Assembly: GCA_002786915.1 (NCBI GenBank)
Contig: PCUV01000024.1
Location: 1 to 64,000 of the forward strand
Direction of reading: 5' to 3'
Source of the DNA: Comamonadaceae bacterium CG12_big_fil_rev_8_21_14_0_65_59_15
GTDB lineage: Bacteria; Pseudomonadota; Gammaproteobacteria; Burkholderiales; Burkholderiaceae_C
Length of the DNA stretch: 64,000 nt
Shown here: piece by piece, positions 7,877-17,601 of the stretch
Layout: the number at the start of each line of letters is the position of its first letter
Numbering within the stretch: position 1 is the first letter of the stretch
Notes under the pieces: model-generated
What the model was told of the DNA's origin: nothing
Database searches by the model: none
Seen by the model: only the letters and a program-made list of their open reading frames with translations
Made by a program: the position numbers and the translations under genes

Positions 7877-8842
7877 TCAGTTGAAAGAGCCAATGCGCTT
7901 GAGGTTACCAAAATTCATCCAGACAAAAAAGGCCTTGCCCACAATGTTACGGTCTGGCACAAAACCCCAGTAGCGCGAGTCCAACGAATTGTCGCGGTTG
8001 TCACCCATCATGAAGTAGTGTCCCGGGGGTACTTTGCAGACGACACCTTCCACACTGTAACGACACTGGTCCTTGAAAGCAAAGTCGTCAGCACCCGGAA
8101 TGAACGCGGGGCGTGCGTCATCGTTGAGTATGTTGTGCTTGACCGTACCCATGTCTTCTTCATAGTGCTTGAAGTAACGCATCGAGTCTTCATCTAGAAA
8201 CTCGGTCAGCTCACGCGTGGCCAGTGGCTTGCCGTTGAGGGTCAGGCGCTTGTTCAGGTAGGCCACTTCGTCGCCCGGAACACCCACCACGCGCTTGATG
8301 TAGTCCAGACTGGGGCGGGGCGGGTAGCGAAACACCATCACGTCGCCACGCTGCGGCGGCGTGCCCTCGGTGATTTTGCTGTTGAGCACCGGCAGGCGCA
8401 GCCCGTAGTGAAACTTGTTGACCAGAATCAGGTCACCGATCATCAGCGTCGGAATCATCGAACCCGATGGAATCTTGAACGGTTCAAACAGAAAGGATCG
8501 CAACACAAACACCACGATGATCACAGGGAACAGACCCGCAGTCCAGTCCAGCCACCACGGTTGCGCCAGCAGCTTATTCTTGGCCTCGGACAGGTTCACG
8601 TCCACCTGTGCAATACCGAGCTTACCCAGCTCCTGGTTGCGTTGCAGGGTTTGCGCCTCGAGTGCGGCCGCGGCTTGCTGACGCTGCGGCAAAAAATAAA
8701 AACGTTCAGCCAGCCAGTACAGCCCCGTCACCACAGAAGCCAGAAAAAGCAACAGGGCAAAGTTGCCTTCAACCAGGCCAAAGTACCAGGCTCCGATGTA
8801 GGCCACAAAAGCGCCCAGTACGAAAGACGTTAACACCTGCAT
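7877..8842 (-). CDS. lepB: Signal peptidase I
   Basis: A 322-residue inner-membrane serine protease that removes signal peptides from exported proteins. It has two N-terminal transmembrane segments (about 5-25 and 30-47) and a third hydrophobic stretch before the catalytic domain. Catalytic Ser128 lies in PSGSM (125-129), the general-base Lys183 in YIKRVVGVPGD, and the C-terminal GDNRDNSLDSRYWG box is intact. The start ATG overlaps the lepA stop (ATGA); upstream in-frame codons lie within lepA and are rejected. It presumably processes the exported proteins encoded here (LptD, SurA, DsbA, RseB, the RNase). Confidence 0.97.
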   Translation of the reverse strand: MQVLTSFVLGAFVAYIGAWYFGLVEGNFALLLFLASVVTGLYWLAERFYFLPQRQQAAAALEAQTLQRNQELGKLGIAQVDVNLSEAKNKLLAQPWWLDWTAGLFPVIIVVFVLRSFLFEPFKIPSGSMIPTLMIGDLILVNKFHYGLRLPVLNSKITEGTPPQRGDVMVFRYPPRPSLDYIKRVVGVPGDEVAYLNKRLTLNGKPLATRELTEFLDEDSMRYFKHYEEDMGTVKHNILNDDARPAFIPGADDFAFKDQCRYSVEGVVCKVPPGHYFMMGDNRDNSLDSRYWGFVPDRNIVGKAFFVWMNFGNLKRIGSFN

Positions 8843-10653
8843 CACGCGTCCACCTTCAAAATGGCAAGAAAAGCCTCTTGCGGAACCTCTACCGAACCGA
8901 TCTGTTTCATGCGCTTTTTGCCCTCTTTCTGCTTTTCGAGCAGCTTGCGCTTGCGCGTGATGTCGCCACCATAGCACTTGGCGATGACGTTTTTACGCAG
9001 CGCCTTGATCGTCTCGCGTGCAATGATGTTCGCGCCAATGGCAGCCTGGATCGCCACGTCGTACATCTGGCGCGAAATCACCTCGCGCATTTTGGCCACC
9101 ACCTGGCGGCCACGAAACTGCGACTGTGCCCGGTGCACGATGATTGACAGCGCGTCCACCTTGTCGCCGTTGAGCAAAATATCGACCTTGACAACATCAG
9201 CTGGGCGATATTCCTTGAACTCGTATTCCATCGACGCATAGCCGCGTGAGACGCTTTTGAGCTTATCAAAAAAATCCATCACAATTTCACCCAGCGGCAT
9301 GTCGTAGGTCAGCACCACCTGGCGCCCTTTGTAGGCCATGTTGATTTGCACACCGCGCTTCTGGTTGCACAGCGTCATGACCGGACCAACGTACTCTTGC
9401 GGCATGTACAGATGCACGGTCACAATAGGTTCACGAATCTCGTCAAGCTTGCCCTGGTCGGGCATTTTGGACGGGTTTTCGACCATTTTGACGACGCCGT
9501 CGGCTTGCACCACTTGGTAGACCACGCTGGGCGCGGTGGTGATCAGGTCCTGGTCAAACTCACGCTCCAGCCGCTCCTGCACAATTTCCATGTGCAACAA
9601 GCCCAGAAAACCACAGCGAAAGCCAAAGCCCAGTGCTTGCGAGACTTCGGGTTCATAACGCAGCGACGAGTCGTTGAGTTTGAGTTTTTCCAGGCTGTCG
9701 CGCAACCCTTCGTATTGGTTAGCCTCGGTTGGGTACAGGCCGGCAAACACCTGCGGCTGGATTTCCTTGAAACCAGGCAATGCCTGTTTGGCTGTAGCCG
9801 CTGCACCACCGGTGCCCAGCACTATTTTGGTAATGGTATCGCCCACTTTGGCCGCTTGTAACTCACGGATGCCAGCAATGACATACCCCACCTCACCAGC
9901 CTCCAGCGCGGGCCGTGGCTCGTTGCTGGGCGTGAAGACCCCCAAACTGTCGGCGTTGTAACTGGCCTCGGTGGCCATCATCTTGATGCGTTCGCCCTTG
10001 GCCAGGCGGCCGTCAACCACCCGTACCAGCATCACCACACCCACATACGCGTCAAACCAGCTGTCGATGATCATGGCGCGCAAGGGGCCGGTCGGGTTGC
10101 CTTTGGGTGCCGGAATGCGCGCCACCACGGCTTCTAGTATGTCGTCAATGCCCATGCCTGATTTGGCTGAGCAAGCAATCGCCTCAGAAGCATCCAGGCC
10201 AATCACGTCTTCAATTTCAGAGCGCGCGTTGTCCGGGTCGGCGTTGGGCAAATCCATCTTGTTGAGCACCGGCACCACCTCAACGCCCAAATCGAGCGCG
10301 GTGTAGCAGTTGGCGACGGTTTGCGCTTCGACCCCCTGACTGGCATCGACCACCAGTAACGCGCCCTCGCAGGCCGACAGCGAGCGACTCACTTCGTAGG
10401 AAAAATCAACATGTCCGGGGGTGTCGATCAGGTTCAGGTTATAGACCTTGCCGTCCTTGGCCTTGTAGTGCAGCGCGGCGGTCTGCGCCTTGATGGTGAT
10501 GCCACGCTCTTTTTCGATGTCCATCGAATCAAGCACCTGCGCCTGCATCTCGCGCTCTTGCAGACCACCGCAGCGCTGGATCAGCCGGTCGGCCAGCGTG
10601 GACTTGCCATGGTCGATGTGCGCGATGATCGAAAAGTTGCGGATGTGGTTCAT
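8842..10653 (-). CDS. lepA: Elongation factor 4 (LepA)
   Basis: A 603-residue ribosome-associated GTPase that promotes back-translocation or 30S maturation. The G domain begins at once with AHIDHGKST (11-19), then the [15 protein letters not shown] and NKMDLP motifs. The LepA-specific C-terminal domain ends with [30 protein letters not shown] and a short tail. The length is typical. There is no obvious Shine-Dalgarno before the ATG at 10653. Instead a GC-rich stem followed by TTTTT ends only 11 bases upstream, so expression may be attenuated (listed separately). Its stop overlaps the lepB start. Confidence 0.98.
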   Translation of the reverse strand: MNHIRNFSIIAHIDHGKSTLADRLIQRCGGLQEREMQAQVLDSMDIEKERGITIKAQTAALHYKAKDGKVYNLNLIDTPGHVDFSYEVSRSLSACEGALLVVDASQGVEAQTVANCYTALDLGVEVVPVLNKMDLPNADPDNARSEIEDVIGLDASEAIACSAKSGMGIDDILEAVVARIPAPKGNPTGPLRAMIIDSWFDAYVGVVMLVRVVDGRLAKGERIKMMATEASYNADSLGVFTPSNEPRPALEAGEVGYVIAGIRELQAAKVGDTITKIVLGTGGAAATAKQALPGFKEIQPQVFAGLYPTEANQYEGLRDSLEKLKLNDSSLRYEPEVSQALGFGFRCGFLGLLHMEIVQERLEREFDQDLITTAPSVVYQVVQADGVVKMVENPSKMPDQGKLDEIREPIVTVHLYMPQEYVGPVMTLCNQKRGVQINMAYKGRQVVLTYDMPLGEIVMDFFDKLKSVSRGYASMEYEFKEYRPADVVKVDILLNGDKVDALSIIVHRAQSQFRGRQVVAKMREVISRQMYDVAIQAAIGANIIARETIKALRKNVIAKCYGGDITRKRKLLEKQKEGKKRMKQIGSVEVPQEAFLAILKVDA

Positions 10654-10664
10654 GAAAACGACAG

Positions 10665-10694
10665 AAAAAGGGCGCGATCCCGACGGGCGCGCCC
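10665..10694 (-). terminator. Intrinsic terminator or attenuator just before lepA
   Basis: On the minus strand GGGCGCG (10694-10688) pairs perfectly with CGCGCCC (10676-10670) and is followed directly by TTTTT (10669-10665). This is a textbook Rho-independent terminator between mucD and lepA. It ends 11 bases before the lepA ATG, leaving no room for a separate promoter, so lepA-lepB transcription from upstream must read through it. A regulated attenuator is inferred, not shown. Confidence 0.7.
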
Positions 10695-10695
10695 T

Positions 10696-10715
10696 AAGCG
10701 GTGCCGCTTGGCACC
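10696..10715 (-). promoter_or_regulatory. Two mutually exclusive stem-loops upstream of the lepA terminator
   Basis: GGTGCC (10700-10705) pairs with GGCACC (10710-10715), and AAGCGG (10696-10701) pairs with CCGCTT (10704-10709). The two perfect 6-bp stems share bases, so only one can form at a time. They sit directly 5' of the terminator stem on the minus-strand transcript, the arrangement expected of a switch. Whether anything controls the choice is unknown. Confidence 0.45.
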
Positions 10716-10771
10716 GATGATTGGATAGCGGCGATTGTAATTGGGCCGCAGCGGATGCCAGTGCAGTGTTT

Positions 10772-10809
10772 AGGGGTCAAGCAGCAATAACTTGAACAGT
10801 GCGACCCCT
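10772..10809. terminator. Stem-loop after the mucD stop
   Basis: AGGGGTC (10772-10778) and GACCCCT (10803-10809) form a 7-bp stem, extended by TCAAG/CTTGA inside. It abuts the TAA stop of the mucD-like gene. There is no T-run on the minus strand, so it may be an mRNA-stabilising 3' hairpin or a repeat remnant and not a strong terminator. Confidence 0.4.
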
Positions 10810-12269
10810 TAGCGGCGCACCACCACCAGTTGCGCAAGATTGCCACGGCGCACCAAAAGCAGCACGGGTTTGGCCTTGTCCAGACCATTCAACGCGGATT
10901 CAAAGGATTTCAGATCGGTCACCAGCGTGTTGCCCACCTGCAAAATCACATCCCCTTCGCGCACACCGGCACGCGCTGCAGCGTCGGCCACCGCCTCGAC
11001 CACCACACCACCCTTGATCTTGAGCTCGGATTTTTGTTCTGGCGTGGCCTCGGTGACCATCAGGCCCAGGCTTTGTCCGGCGTTGGAACCCTTGGGCTTG
11101 GCCGGTTTGGCATCGGCCTTGGCCACCTGCTTATCAGCCTCAACTTCAGCAATGGTGATGCTCAAGTCCTTGGTACCGCCACGGCGAAAAACGGTGAGCG
11201 TGGCGCGGCTGCCGGGCTTGGTGCCCCCCACCAGGCGCGGCAGGTCGGACGCCTTTTCGACGGCCTTGCCGTTGAATTTGAGGATGATGTCACCGGCCTC
11301 CACACCTGCCTTGTCCGCCGGTGCACCAGGTTCGACGGCTCGCACCAGTGCCCCCTGTGCGCGCCCCAGACCGATCGACTCGGCGACCTCTTTGGACACC
11401 TGGTCGATCTGTACCCCGATGCGCCCACGCGTGACACGCCCACTGGTACGCAACTGTTCGCTCACGCGCACCGCTTCGTCCATCGGGATCGAAAACGAGA
11501 TACCCATGGAGCCGCCCGAGCGCGAGTAAATCTGGCTGTTGATACCGACCACCTCGCCGCGCATGTTGATCAACGGACCACCTGAGTTGCCCGGGTTGAT
11601 GGCCACATCGGTCTGGATGAACGGCAGATAGTCGCCTGTGTCACGCTGCTTGGCGCTGACAATGCCCGCTGTGACGGTGTTCTCAAAGCCAAAGGGTGAG
11701 CCGATAGCCACCACCCATTCACCCACGCGCAAGCGGCTCACATCACCCACCTTGACCGCCGGCAGACCGCTGGCCTCGATCTTGACCACCGCCACGTCGC
11801 TGCGCTTGTCGGCACCGATGATCTTGGCCTTGAACTCGCGCTTGTCGGTCAGGGTCACGATCACTTCGTCGGCACCGTCCACCACATGCGCGTTAGTCAT
11901 GATCACGCCATCAGCACTCAGGATGAAGCCGGATCCGACACCGCGCGGCTGTTCTTCGTCGGGAACCTGCGGATGGCTACGCGGTGTCTGGCGCGGCACA
12001 TTAGGTATCGGCAGGCCAAAACGGCGGAAAAACTCCAGCATATCCGGGTCGATCTGCCCGATCGGCCCCTGGCGTGCCGCCACTTTTTCAAGCGTGCGGA
12101 TATTCACCACCGACGGGCTGACCTGTTCCACCAAATCGGCGAAATCTGGTAACTGACGTGCCTGCGCCACGGCTTGCGTGGGCACCATCAGGGCAACCGT
12201 TGTCGTGGTCAGGATCAGACCACTGAAAACACATGCCGATAACCTTTCCCAACTTGCTCGCATCATCAT
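10809..12269 (-). CDS. mucD: Periplasmic serine endoprotease DegP/MucD-like
   Basis: A 486-residue HtrA-family protease. It has an N-terminal signal sequence (about 1-36, ending near AVAQA), a trypsin-like domain with His128 (TNAHVV), Asp158 (RSDVAVV) and Ser229 (NPGNSGGP), and two C-terminal PDZ domains (about 275-370 and 395-480). It degrades or refolds misfolded envelope proteins. It is the fourth gene after rpoE-rseA-rseB, the same order as algU-mucA-mucB-mucD of Pseudomonas, so it is probably induced with the sigma-E envelope stress regulon. The gap to rseB is 36 bases and carries a small stem (12290-12305). Confidence 0.94.
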   Translation of the reverse strand: MMMRASWERLSACVFSGLILTTTTVALMVPTQAVAQARQLPDFADLVEQVSPSVVNIRTLEKVAARQGPIGQIDPDMLEFFRRFGLPIPNVPRQTPRSHPQVPDEEQPRGVGSGFILSADGVIMTNAHVVDGADEVIVTLTDKREFKAKIIGADKRSDVAVVKIEASGLPAVKVGDVSRLRVGEWVVAIGSPFGFENTVTAGIVSAKQRDTGDYLPFIQTDVAINPGNSGGPLINMRGEVVGINSQIYSRSGGSMGISFSIPMDEAVRVSEQLRTSGRVTRGRIGVQIDQVSKEVAESIGLGRAQGALVRAVEPGAPADKAGVEAGDIILKFNGKAVEKASDLPRLVGGTKPGSRATLTVFRRGGTKDLSITIAEVEADKQVAKADAKPAKPKGSNAGQSLGLMVTEATPEQKSELKIKGGVVVEAVADAAARAGVREGDVILQVGNTLVTDLKSFESALNGLDKAKPVLLLVRRGNLAQLVVVRR

Positions 12270-12289
12270 CCACCTTTCGTATCAACATC

Positions 12290-12305
12290 GCCCCAAAATG
12301 GGGGC
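12290..12305 (-). promoter_or_regulatory. Small hairpin between rseB and mucD
   Basis: GCCCC-AAAATG-GGGGC forms a 5-bp perfect stem directly after the rseB TAA stop. No T-run follows on the minus strand. It might separate the expression levels of the sigma factor/anti-sigma genes and the protease; this is inference. Confidence 0.35.
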
Positions 12306-13301
12306 TTACTTTTTTCTCTCAAGAGCCTGCAACAAAGCCGTGAGCGTGCTGCCAGGCGCTTCACCTACTGCGGTCAACCACCAGTCTTGCAAACGGCGCA
12401 CGCGCAGATATGTGGCTCCCATCGACAGGTTGTCATGCGCATCCACACGCACATGGCGACTGGCATCAAACGGCTCCACAAAAACCGACACTGAGGCCAG
12501 CCCATCCGAAAAAATGCACTGCAACGAGCTATCCACGCCAGCGTCAGCCGCGTCAACACCGCGATAACACCGCACCGGCATGAAACCGGGCACGCCCGCG
12601 CCCAACGCCCAGCCTTCCTGTGCCACCGTGGTCTTGCGCGCGCTGGGGCTGTGCACCTGATAACCCTGGGTGTTTTCCATCAACACCTTCAACTGATGGA
12701 ACGCCAGCGGCGTGTTGAACTGCAGCTCGGAAAATGCTGCCTGTTCGAGTACCTGGGCATTTGCACCGAGCGTCTGAAGCTTGACCACCAAACCACTTTG
12801 TCGTTCGGTCCAGACCCGATATCCAAAACGCAAAGCATCAATGGGCTCCAGCTGCACCACCTCTGATTCAATCCCGGCGACCCGCTCGTGTCCGATTCGC
12901 TTCAGACGATAGAAACGCCCGATGTTGGCATCGGGGCGCTGCAGCAGATTCGGGAACAGTCCCAACGATTCCCGCGTTTCCCGCACCACGGTGCGGCTGT
13001 CGGGCCAGAAAGTCACCACGCTGTCGTCCCGCCGAAAGGTGGAGCGGCGCACGCCTGTGAGCGCATCAACACGTTCAATCTGCTGCGACCCGTTGCAAAC
13101 GTGCCAGATGCGTGACGTGGACATGGTGTTGCCAGCGCTGACCACAAAAGTACCTACATAAGCGCGCTGGCGCGGGGCATCGTGCAGACGCATTAACCAA
13201 TTTGCCACGTCTGGCTCAGCGGCCAACGCCACCGACGGTTGCACCGCCAGCGCGCAGGTGCCGATGAGCCACCATGAGACCCAAGAAAGAATACGCTTCA
13301 A
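12306..13301 (-). CDS. rseB: Sigma-E regulatory protein RseB/MucB
   Basis: A 331-residue periplasmic protein with a signal peptide (about 1-28, ending near SVALA). It is related to lipoprotein carrier folds and binds the periplasmic part of RseA, protecting it from proteolysis until envelope stress or lipopolysaccharide intermediates release it. Family features include the N-terminal WLMRLHDAPRQRAYVGTFV stretch, IWHVCNGSQQIERVDALTG, and the C-terminal MGATYLRVRRLQDWWLTAVGE. The start is TTG and overlaps the rseA TGA stop. No other start preserves the signal peptide, so translation is probably coupled to rseA. Confidence 0.92.
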   Translation of the reverse strand: MKRILSWVSWWLIGTCALAVQPSVALAAEPDVANWLMRLHDAPRQRAYVGTFVVSAGNTMSTSRIWHVCNGSQQIERVDALTGVRRSTFRRDDSVVTFWPDSRTVVRETRESLGLFPNLLQRPDANIGRFYRLKRIGHERVAGIESEVVQLEPIDALRFGYRVWTERQSGLVVKLQTLGANAQVLEQAAFSELQFNTPLAFHQLKVLMENTQGYQVHSPSARKTTVAQEGWALGAGVPGFMPVRCYRGVDAADAGVDSSLQCIFSDGLASVSVFVEPFDASRHVRVDAHDNLSMGATYLRVRRLQDWWLTAVGEAPGSTLTALLQALERKK

Positions 13302-13915
13302 CGTGCGCCCTCATCAAAAGTGGCGTTACGCAAAAAACCCGCTGGCATTTGCAGCGCTGTAACACCACCGTGTTGACGATGCGCCGCCAGCAAAGCATCC
13401 AACCGAGGGTCGCGCAACATCACGGCAGCGTCTTGCTGCGATGCAACAAGGGTGGACGAGGCCACGGGTTGGGCCGGTGTGGACCTTTGCGCCAATATCG
13501 CTCCCCCCAATTGCGCACCTCCGCCCAGACTGTTCCAGCCCTGCCACAGTCCAAAAGCCACCGCTACGACGGAGGTCAGCCCTGCAACGCGTAGCCACCA
13601 CCCATCGTTGGCCACCCGCACCGGCGTGACGGCTTGAACTGCGGGCAAAGCTACAGGCGCATCAGCCAGCGCTGCCGCAGCATCTGCATCCGCCAGTCGG
13701 GCGCGCAAGCAATCCATAAAGGCCGGGTCGTGCCAACGCAGATCGGCCGATCTGGAACGCAGCGCAGCGCCGACCAGATGGTAGGTATCCCAGTCCTGGC
13801 GCGCCTGGGGTGAATCGCACAGCACCTCAACGGCTTGCGCAAATTCCTCGCCACGCAGCTCCCCATCCATCAGGGCGGATACCCATTCATCTGAAGCTGG
13901 CAATTTGTCGGACAT
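13298..13915 (-). CDS. rseA: Anti-sigma-E factor RseA/MucA
   Basis: A 205-residue single-pass inner-membrane protein. The N-terminal cytoplasmic anti-sigma domain (about 5-75, with EWVSALMDGELRGEEF and DWDTYHLVGAALR) resembles the RseA/MucA family and would hold RpoE inactive. A transmembrane helix lies at about 106-126 (WWLRVAGLTSVVAVAFGLW). The periplasmic tail ends with the PRLDALLAAHRQHGG-like stretch seen in betaproteobacterial homologues. It sits between rpoE and rseB. Site-1 and site-2 proteolysis (DegS/RseP type) would be the expected release route; those genes are outside this window. Confidence 0.92.
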   Translation of the reverse strand: MSDKLPASDEWVSALMDGELRGEEFAQAVEVLCDSPQARQDWDTYHLVGAALRSRSADLRWHDPAFMDCLRARLADADAAAALADAPVALPAVQAVTPVRVANDGWWLRVAGLTSVVAVAFGLWQGWNSLGGGAQLGGAILAQRSTPAQPVASSTLVASQQDAAVMLRDPRLDALLAAHRQHGGVTALQMPAGFLRNATFDEGAR

Positions 13916-14017
13916 AGTGATTCAATAAAAAGTGGACTCAATCAACAATAGCAACCCCATGCATCCTCAGGATAAATTTGTTCTCGCGCCAAGTTGTTGA
14001 TTTACCCTGCATGCGCC

Positions 14018-14650
14018 TTACCAGCGCTTGCCACCCTGGCGCTCCAGCAAGGGCCGCACCTTGGCAGAAACCGCCTCTCGGGCCCGGAATATCCGCGACC
14101 GCACGGTGCCGATAGGACACCCCATGATGGCGGCAATATCTTCATAACTGAGACCTTCCATTTCACGCAATGTGATGGCTTGACGCAAATCATCCGGCAA
14201 CTCGGCCAAAACCGCATTGATGACCTCGGAGATTTCTTTGGCTGCCAACAGCGATTCGGGCGACTCTTCGGTACTTGGTTCGTTTCTGGAGATAAAAGTT
14301 TCATCGTCTTCGTCGCGAGACGCCAATGCGTTGTCCGAGATCGTCGGATCATGCTTGAGCTCCAGCAAAAACTTTTTGGCCGTGTTCACCGCGATCCGGT
14401 ACAGCCAGGTGTAAAACTGCGCGTCGCCGCGAAACTGATGCAAGGCGCGGTAGGCCCGAATAAAGGTTTCCTGGGCAATATCGGGCACCAGGTCCACGTC
14501 GCGCACCATGCGCGAAATCAGGCGCTCCACCCGTCGCTGGTATTTGATGACCAGCAATTCAAACGCGCGCTGGTCACCAGCCACGGTGCGCTGCACCAGC
14601 AAGGTGTCGCTGTCTGGCGGCGTCGCAGCGGGTTCATCCAGGCTGCTCAT
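14018..14650 (-). CDS. rpoE: RNA polymerase sigma factor RpoE (AlgU-type)
   Basis: A 210-residue ECF sigma factor that directs the envelope stress response. Region 2 is visible as AFELLVIKYQRRVERL, DIAQETFIRAYRALHQFRGDAQFYTWLYRIAVNTAKK. Region 4 is ELPDDLRQAITLREMEGLSYEDIAAIMGCPIGTVRSRIFRARE, with its helix-turn-helix near 160-190. It is followed by rseA, rseB and mucD. The start overlaps the stop of the preceding small membrane protein gene by four bases, so the sigma factor is translationally linked to that unknown protein. About 100 bases separate it from rseA. Confidence 0.96.
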   Translation of the reverse strand: MSSLDEPAATPPDSDTLLVQRTVAGDQRAFELLVIKYQRRVERLISRMVRDVDLVPDIAQETFIRAYRALHQFRGDAQFYTWLYRIAVNTAKKFLLELKHDPTISDNALASRDEDDETFISRNEPSTEESPESLLAAKEISEVINAVLAELPDDLRQAITLREMEGLSYEDIAAIMGCPIGTVRSRIFRAREAVSAKVRPLLERQGGKRW

Positions 14651-15102
14651 GCCACGCTCCGATCACCCATGTCGACGGCAGGTTTGGGGGTGGGTGCGAA
14701 TACGGCGCGCCGCACAGCCTGCCACTGCATCGGAGCACTCATGCTCTCCAGCCAAACCCACAGCGGTCGGTTTGAAGAGGGGGCAACACGCAGCAGCAGC
14801 GTGTGCTGCAAATCCAGTTCAACGCGCACAGAAACAGCTTGTATTTGCCCCCGCTGCGTCCATGCCCAGCCGTCACCACCATAGGCCAGTTCCCCCTGCG
14901 GACTGCGCCACCACGCCCAGCCAGCCCAGGAGACTGTCACACACCAGACAACCCAGCTTGCCCCATGACGCCATGTGAGATCGTCTTGCACCGCCACCCA
15001 GCCAACCAGTGCGAAGACACTCAGGAAACTGATCAAGAGGATCAACGTCAGGTGAAAACGCGAACGCCCCACCGGATAACGAACCGCTGGGGCGTGGTGC
15101 AT
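14647..15102 (-). CDS. Unknown small membrane protein coupled to rpoE
   Basis: A 151-residue protein that I cannot assign firmly. Two hydrophobic helices lie near the N-terminus (LTLILLISFLSVFALVGWVAV and ASWVVWCVTVSWAGWAWW), followed by a soluble beta-rich domain containing GWAWTQRGQ and LLLRVAP. A two-helix N-terminus with a small cytoplasmic domain is also the layout of YgfX/CptA-like proteins, but the resemblance is architectural only. The ATG at 15102 is preferred over an upstream GTG (15120). The gene lies between fabF and rpoE and overlaps the rpoE start (ATGA), hinting at a role near envelope-stress control. Confidence 0.7.
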   Translation of the reverse strand: MHHAPAVRYPVGRSRFHLTLILLISFLSVFALVGWVAVQDDLTWRHGASWVVWCVTVSWAGWAWWRSPQGELAYGGDGWAWTQRGQIQAVSVRVELDLQHTLLLRVAPSSNRPLWVWLESMSAPMQWQAVRRAVFAPTPKPAVDMGDRSVA

Positions 15103-15135
15103 GGCTGACGGCGAAACCACCCGCTGACGCGGTGG

Positions 15136-16383
15136 TCAGGTCGCCCGTTTGAACACAAGTGAACCGTTGGTGCCACCAAAGCCAAAATTGTTCTTGATGG
15201 CAACGTCAATCTTCATGTCGCGTGCGGTGTTGGCGCAGTAGTCCAGATCGCACTCAGGGTCCTGGTTGAAGATGTTGATGGTCGGCGGACACTTTTGGTG
15301 ATGTAGCGCGAGCACGGTAACCACCGATTCAAGCCCGCCTGCGCCGCCGAGCAAATGCCCCGTCATCGACTTGGTTGAGTTCACCACCACTTTTTTGGCA
15401 TGATCGCCCAGGGCCGCCTTGATGGCGTTGGATTCGTTGATGTCGCCCAGAGGGGTGGAGGTACCGTGCGCATTGACGTAATCGACCTGGTCGGCGTTGA
15501 CGCCGGCGTTGTGCAGCGCGCTCACGATCGCCCGGCGCGGACCGTCCATGTTGGGGGCGGTCATGTGACCTGCGTCGGCGCTCATGCCAAACCCCGCCAA
15601 CTCAGCGTAGATTTTTGCGCCGCGCGCCTTGGCGTGTTCATATTCTTCCAGCACCATCACGCCCGCACCCTCACCCAGCACGAAACCGTCACGGTCCTTG
15701 TCCCACGGCCGGGATGCCGTGGCAGGGTCGTCGTTGCGCGTGCTCAAAGCGCGCATGGCGGCAAAGCCGCCTACCCCAAGCGCCGAAATGGCAGCTTCTG
15801 AACCACCAGCGACCACCACATCCGCGTCGCCGTATTCGATCATGCGACCCGCCTGGCCAATGCAATGCAAACCGGTCGTGCAAGCCGTCACGATGGCCAA
15901 GTTAGGGCCCTTGAAACCGAAGCGGATCGACACATGGCCAGCAATCATGTTGACGATGGTGGACGGAACAAAAAAGGGCGAAATGCGCCTGGCGCCACGC
16001 GAGACAAATTCGGCATGGACAGTTTCGATCATCGGCAGGCCACCGATGCCCGAGCCGATCACGCAACCGATGCGTGTCGCCAGCTGCTCATCCAGCGCAT
16101 CGCCCGTTGGCAAACCCGAGTCGGCCACAGCCTGCGCGGCTGCCGCAATGCCGTAGTGAATGAAGGTGTCCATGGCGCGCGCCTCTTTGGCGCTCATGTA
16201 GGACTCCACATCAAAACCCTTGACCTCGCCCGCCACCTTGCAATTGAAAGTGCTGGCGTCAAATTTGGTGATCAACCCCACGCCAGGCTGGCCAGCCAAC
16301 AGGTTGGCCCACGTGGCATCAACCGTATTGCCAACCGGACTGACACAACCTAAACCTGTAACGACAACACGGCGACGTGACAT
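15136..16383 (-). CDS. fabF: 3-oxoacyl-ACP synthase II
   Basis: A 415-residue condensing enzyme (KAS II) of type II fatty acid synthesis that elongates acyl-ACPs with malonyl-ACP. Catalytic Cys168 lies in VTACTTG, and the two active-site histidines lie in [11 protein letters not shown] and [13 protein letters not shown]; the GFGGTN loop is close to the C-terminus. The start at [10 protein letters not shown] (16383) is preferred to an upstream in-frame codon at 16416, as the family begins with that strand. The gene follows acpP by about 140 bases and closes the plsX-fabH-fabD-fabG-acpP-fabF cluster. Confidence 0.97.
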   Translation of the reverse strand: MSRRRVVVTGLGCVSPVGNTVDATWANLLAGQPGVGLITKFDASTFNCKVAGEVKGFDVESYMSAKEARAMDTFIHYGIAAAAQAVADSGLPTGDALDEQLATRIGCVIGSGIGGLPMIETVHAEFVSRGARRISPFFVPSTIVNMIAGHVSIRFGFKGPNLAIVTACTTGLHCIGQAGRMIEYGDADVVVAGGSEAAISALGVGGFAAMRALSTRNDDPATASRPWDKDRDGFVLGEGAGVMVLEEYEHAKARGAKIYAELAGFGMSADAGHMTAPNMDGPRRAIVSALHNAGVNADQVDYVNAHGTSTPLGDINESNAIKAALGDHAKKVVVNSTKSMTGHLLGGAGGLESVVTVLALHHQKCPPTINIFNQDPECDLDYCANTARDMKIDVAIKNNFGFGGTNGSLVFKRAT

Positions 16384-16522
16384 GATGGAGTAACTCGATG
16401 GTAAGTCTTTAAACACACTGCGCCCGTCAACGGACGCACGCTTGGCCTAACCATTTGCCAACAGGGCAACACCCCGAAAGCAAATTATCAAAGTGACGAC
16501 GGATGACGCCGCCAGCAAGCCC

Positions 16523-16801
<279 letters not shown>

Positions 16802-16848
16802 TTAGCCGGAGCGATTGCACCGACCTTTAGTGCTCGGATTATGACGCG

Positions 16849-17598
16849 TCAGGCCATGAACATGCCGCCGTTGACGTGCAGTTCCTGGCCCGTGACATAC
16901 GCCGCCTGAGGTGACGCCAGATAAACCACCGCGTGCGCAATGTCCGACGGCTTGCCCAGATGGCCCAGCGGAATTTGCCCCAACAGCGCTTGTTGCTGCG
17001 CATCGGGCAGTTGCGCCGTCATATCGGTTTCGATAAAGCCCGGCGCCACACAGTTCACCGTGATGTTACGCGAACCCAGTTCACGCGCCAGCGCGCGCGT
17101 CATGCCGGCCACACCGGCCTTGGCGGCAGCGTAATTGGCCTGTCCCGGGTTGCCGGATGCGCCCACCACCGACGTGATGTTGATGATGCGGCCATAGCGC
17201 TGTTTCATCATGGTGCGCATGACCGCGCGGCTCATGCGAAACACGGCCTTCAGGTTGGTCTCAAGGACAGCGTCCCATTCCTCGTCTTTCATGCGCATGG
17301 CCAGGTTGTCGCGCGTGATGCCCGCGTTATTCACCAGCACCTGCAAACCGCCGTAGGTCTTGACGACGTTTTCAATCAGCGCATCCACGGCTACAGCATC
17401 ATCCACATTCAGGGTTTTGCCGCAACAACCCTCAAAACCAGCCAACGCTTGCGTGATTTTCTGAGCGCCGGCGTCGGTGGTGGCAGTACCCACCACTTTC
17501 AGACCGTTGCGCGCCAATTCCAGGGCAATGGCCGCACCGATCCCCCGCGTGGCACCCGTGACCAGCGCCACCTGACTTTGAAGTTTTACATCGCTCAT
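16849..17598 (-). CDS. fabG: 3-oxoacyl-ACP reductase
   Basis: A 249-residue short-chain dehydrogenase that reduces 3-ketoacyl-ACP with NADPH. The Rossmann motif TGATRGIGAAIA (about 15-26), the NNAG motif and the catalytic set Asn/Ser (INITSVVGASG) and Tyr-Lys (NYAAAKAG) are present. The C-terminal VTGQELHVNGGMFMA is typical of FabG. The gene begins three bases after fabD. Confidence 0.97.
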   Translation of the reverse strand: MSDVKLQSQVALVTGATRGIGAAIALELARNGLKVVGTATTDAGAQKITQALAGFEGCCGKTLNVDDAVAVDALIENVVKTYGGLQVLVNNAGITRDNLAMRMKDEEWDAVLETNLKAVFRMSRAVMRTMMKQRYGRIINITSVVGASGNPGQANYAAAKAGVAGMTRALARELGSRNITVNCVAPGFIETDMTAQLPDAQQQALLGQIPLGHLGKPSDIAHAVVYLASPQAAYVTGQELHVNGGMFMA

Positions 17599-17601
17599 GA
17601 A

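Noticed and set aside
8843-8977. 45 additional N-terminal residues for signal peptidase I
   Set aside because: They lie within lepA in another frame; the ATG at 8842 overlaps the lepA stop and gives a normal LepB.
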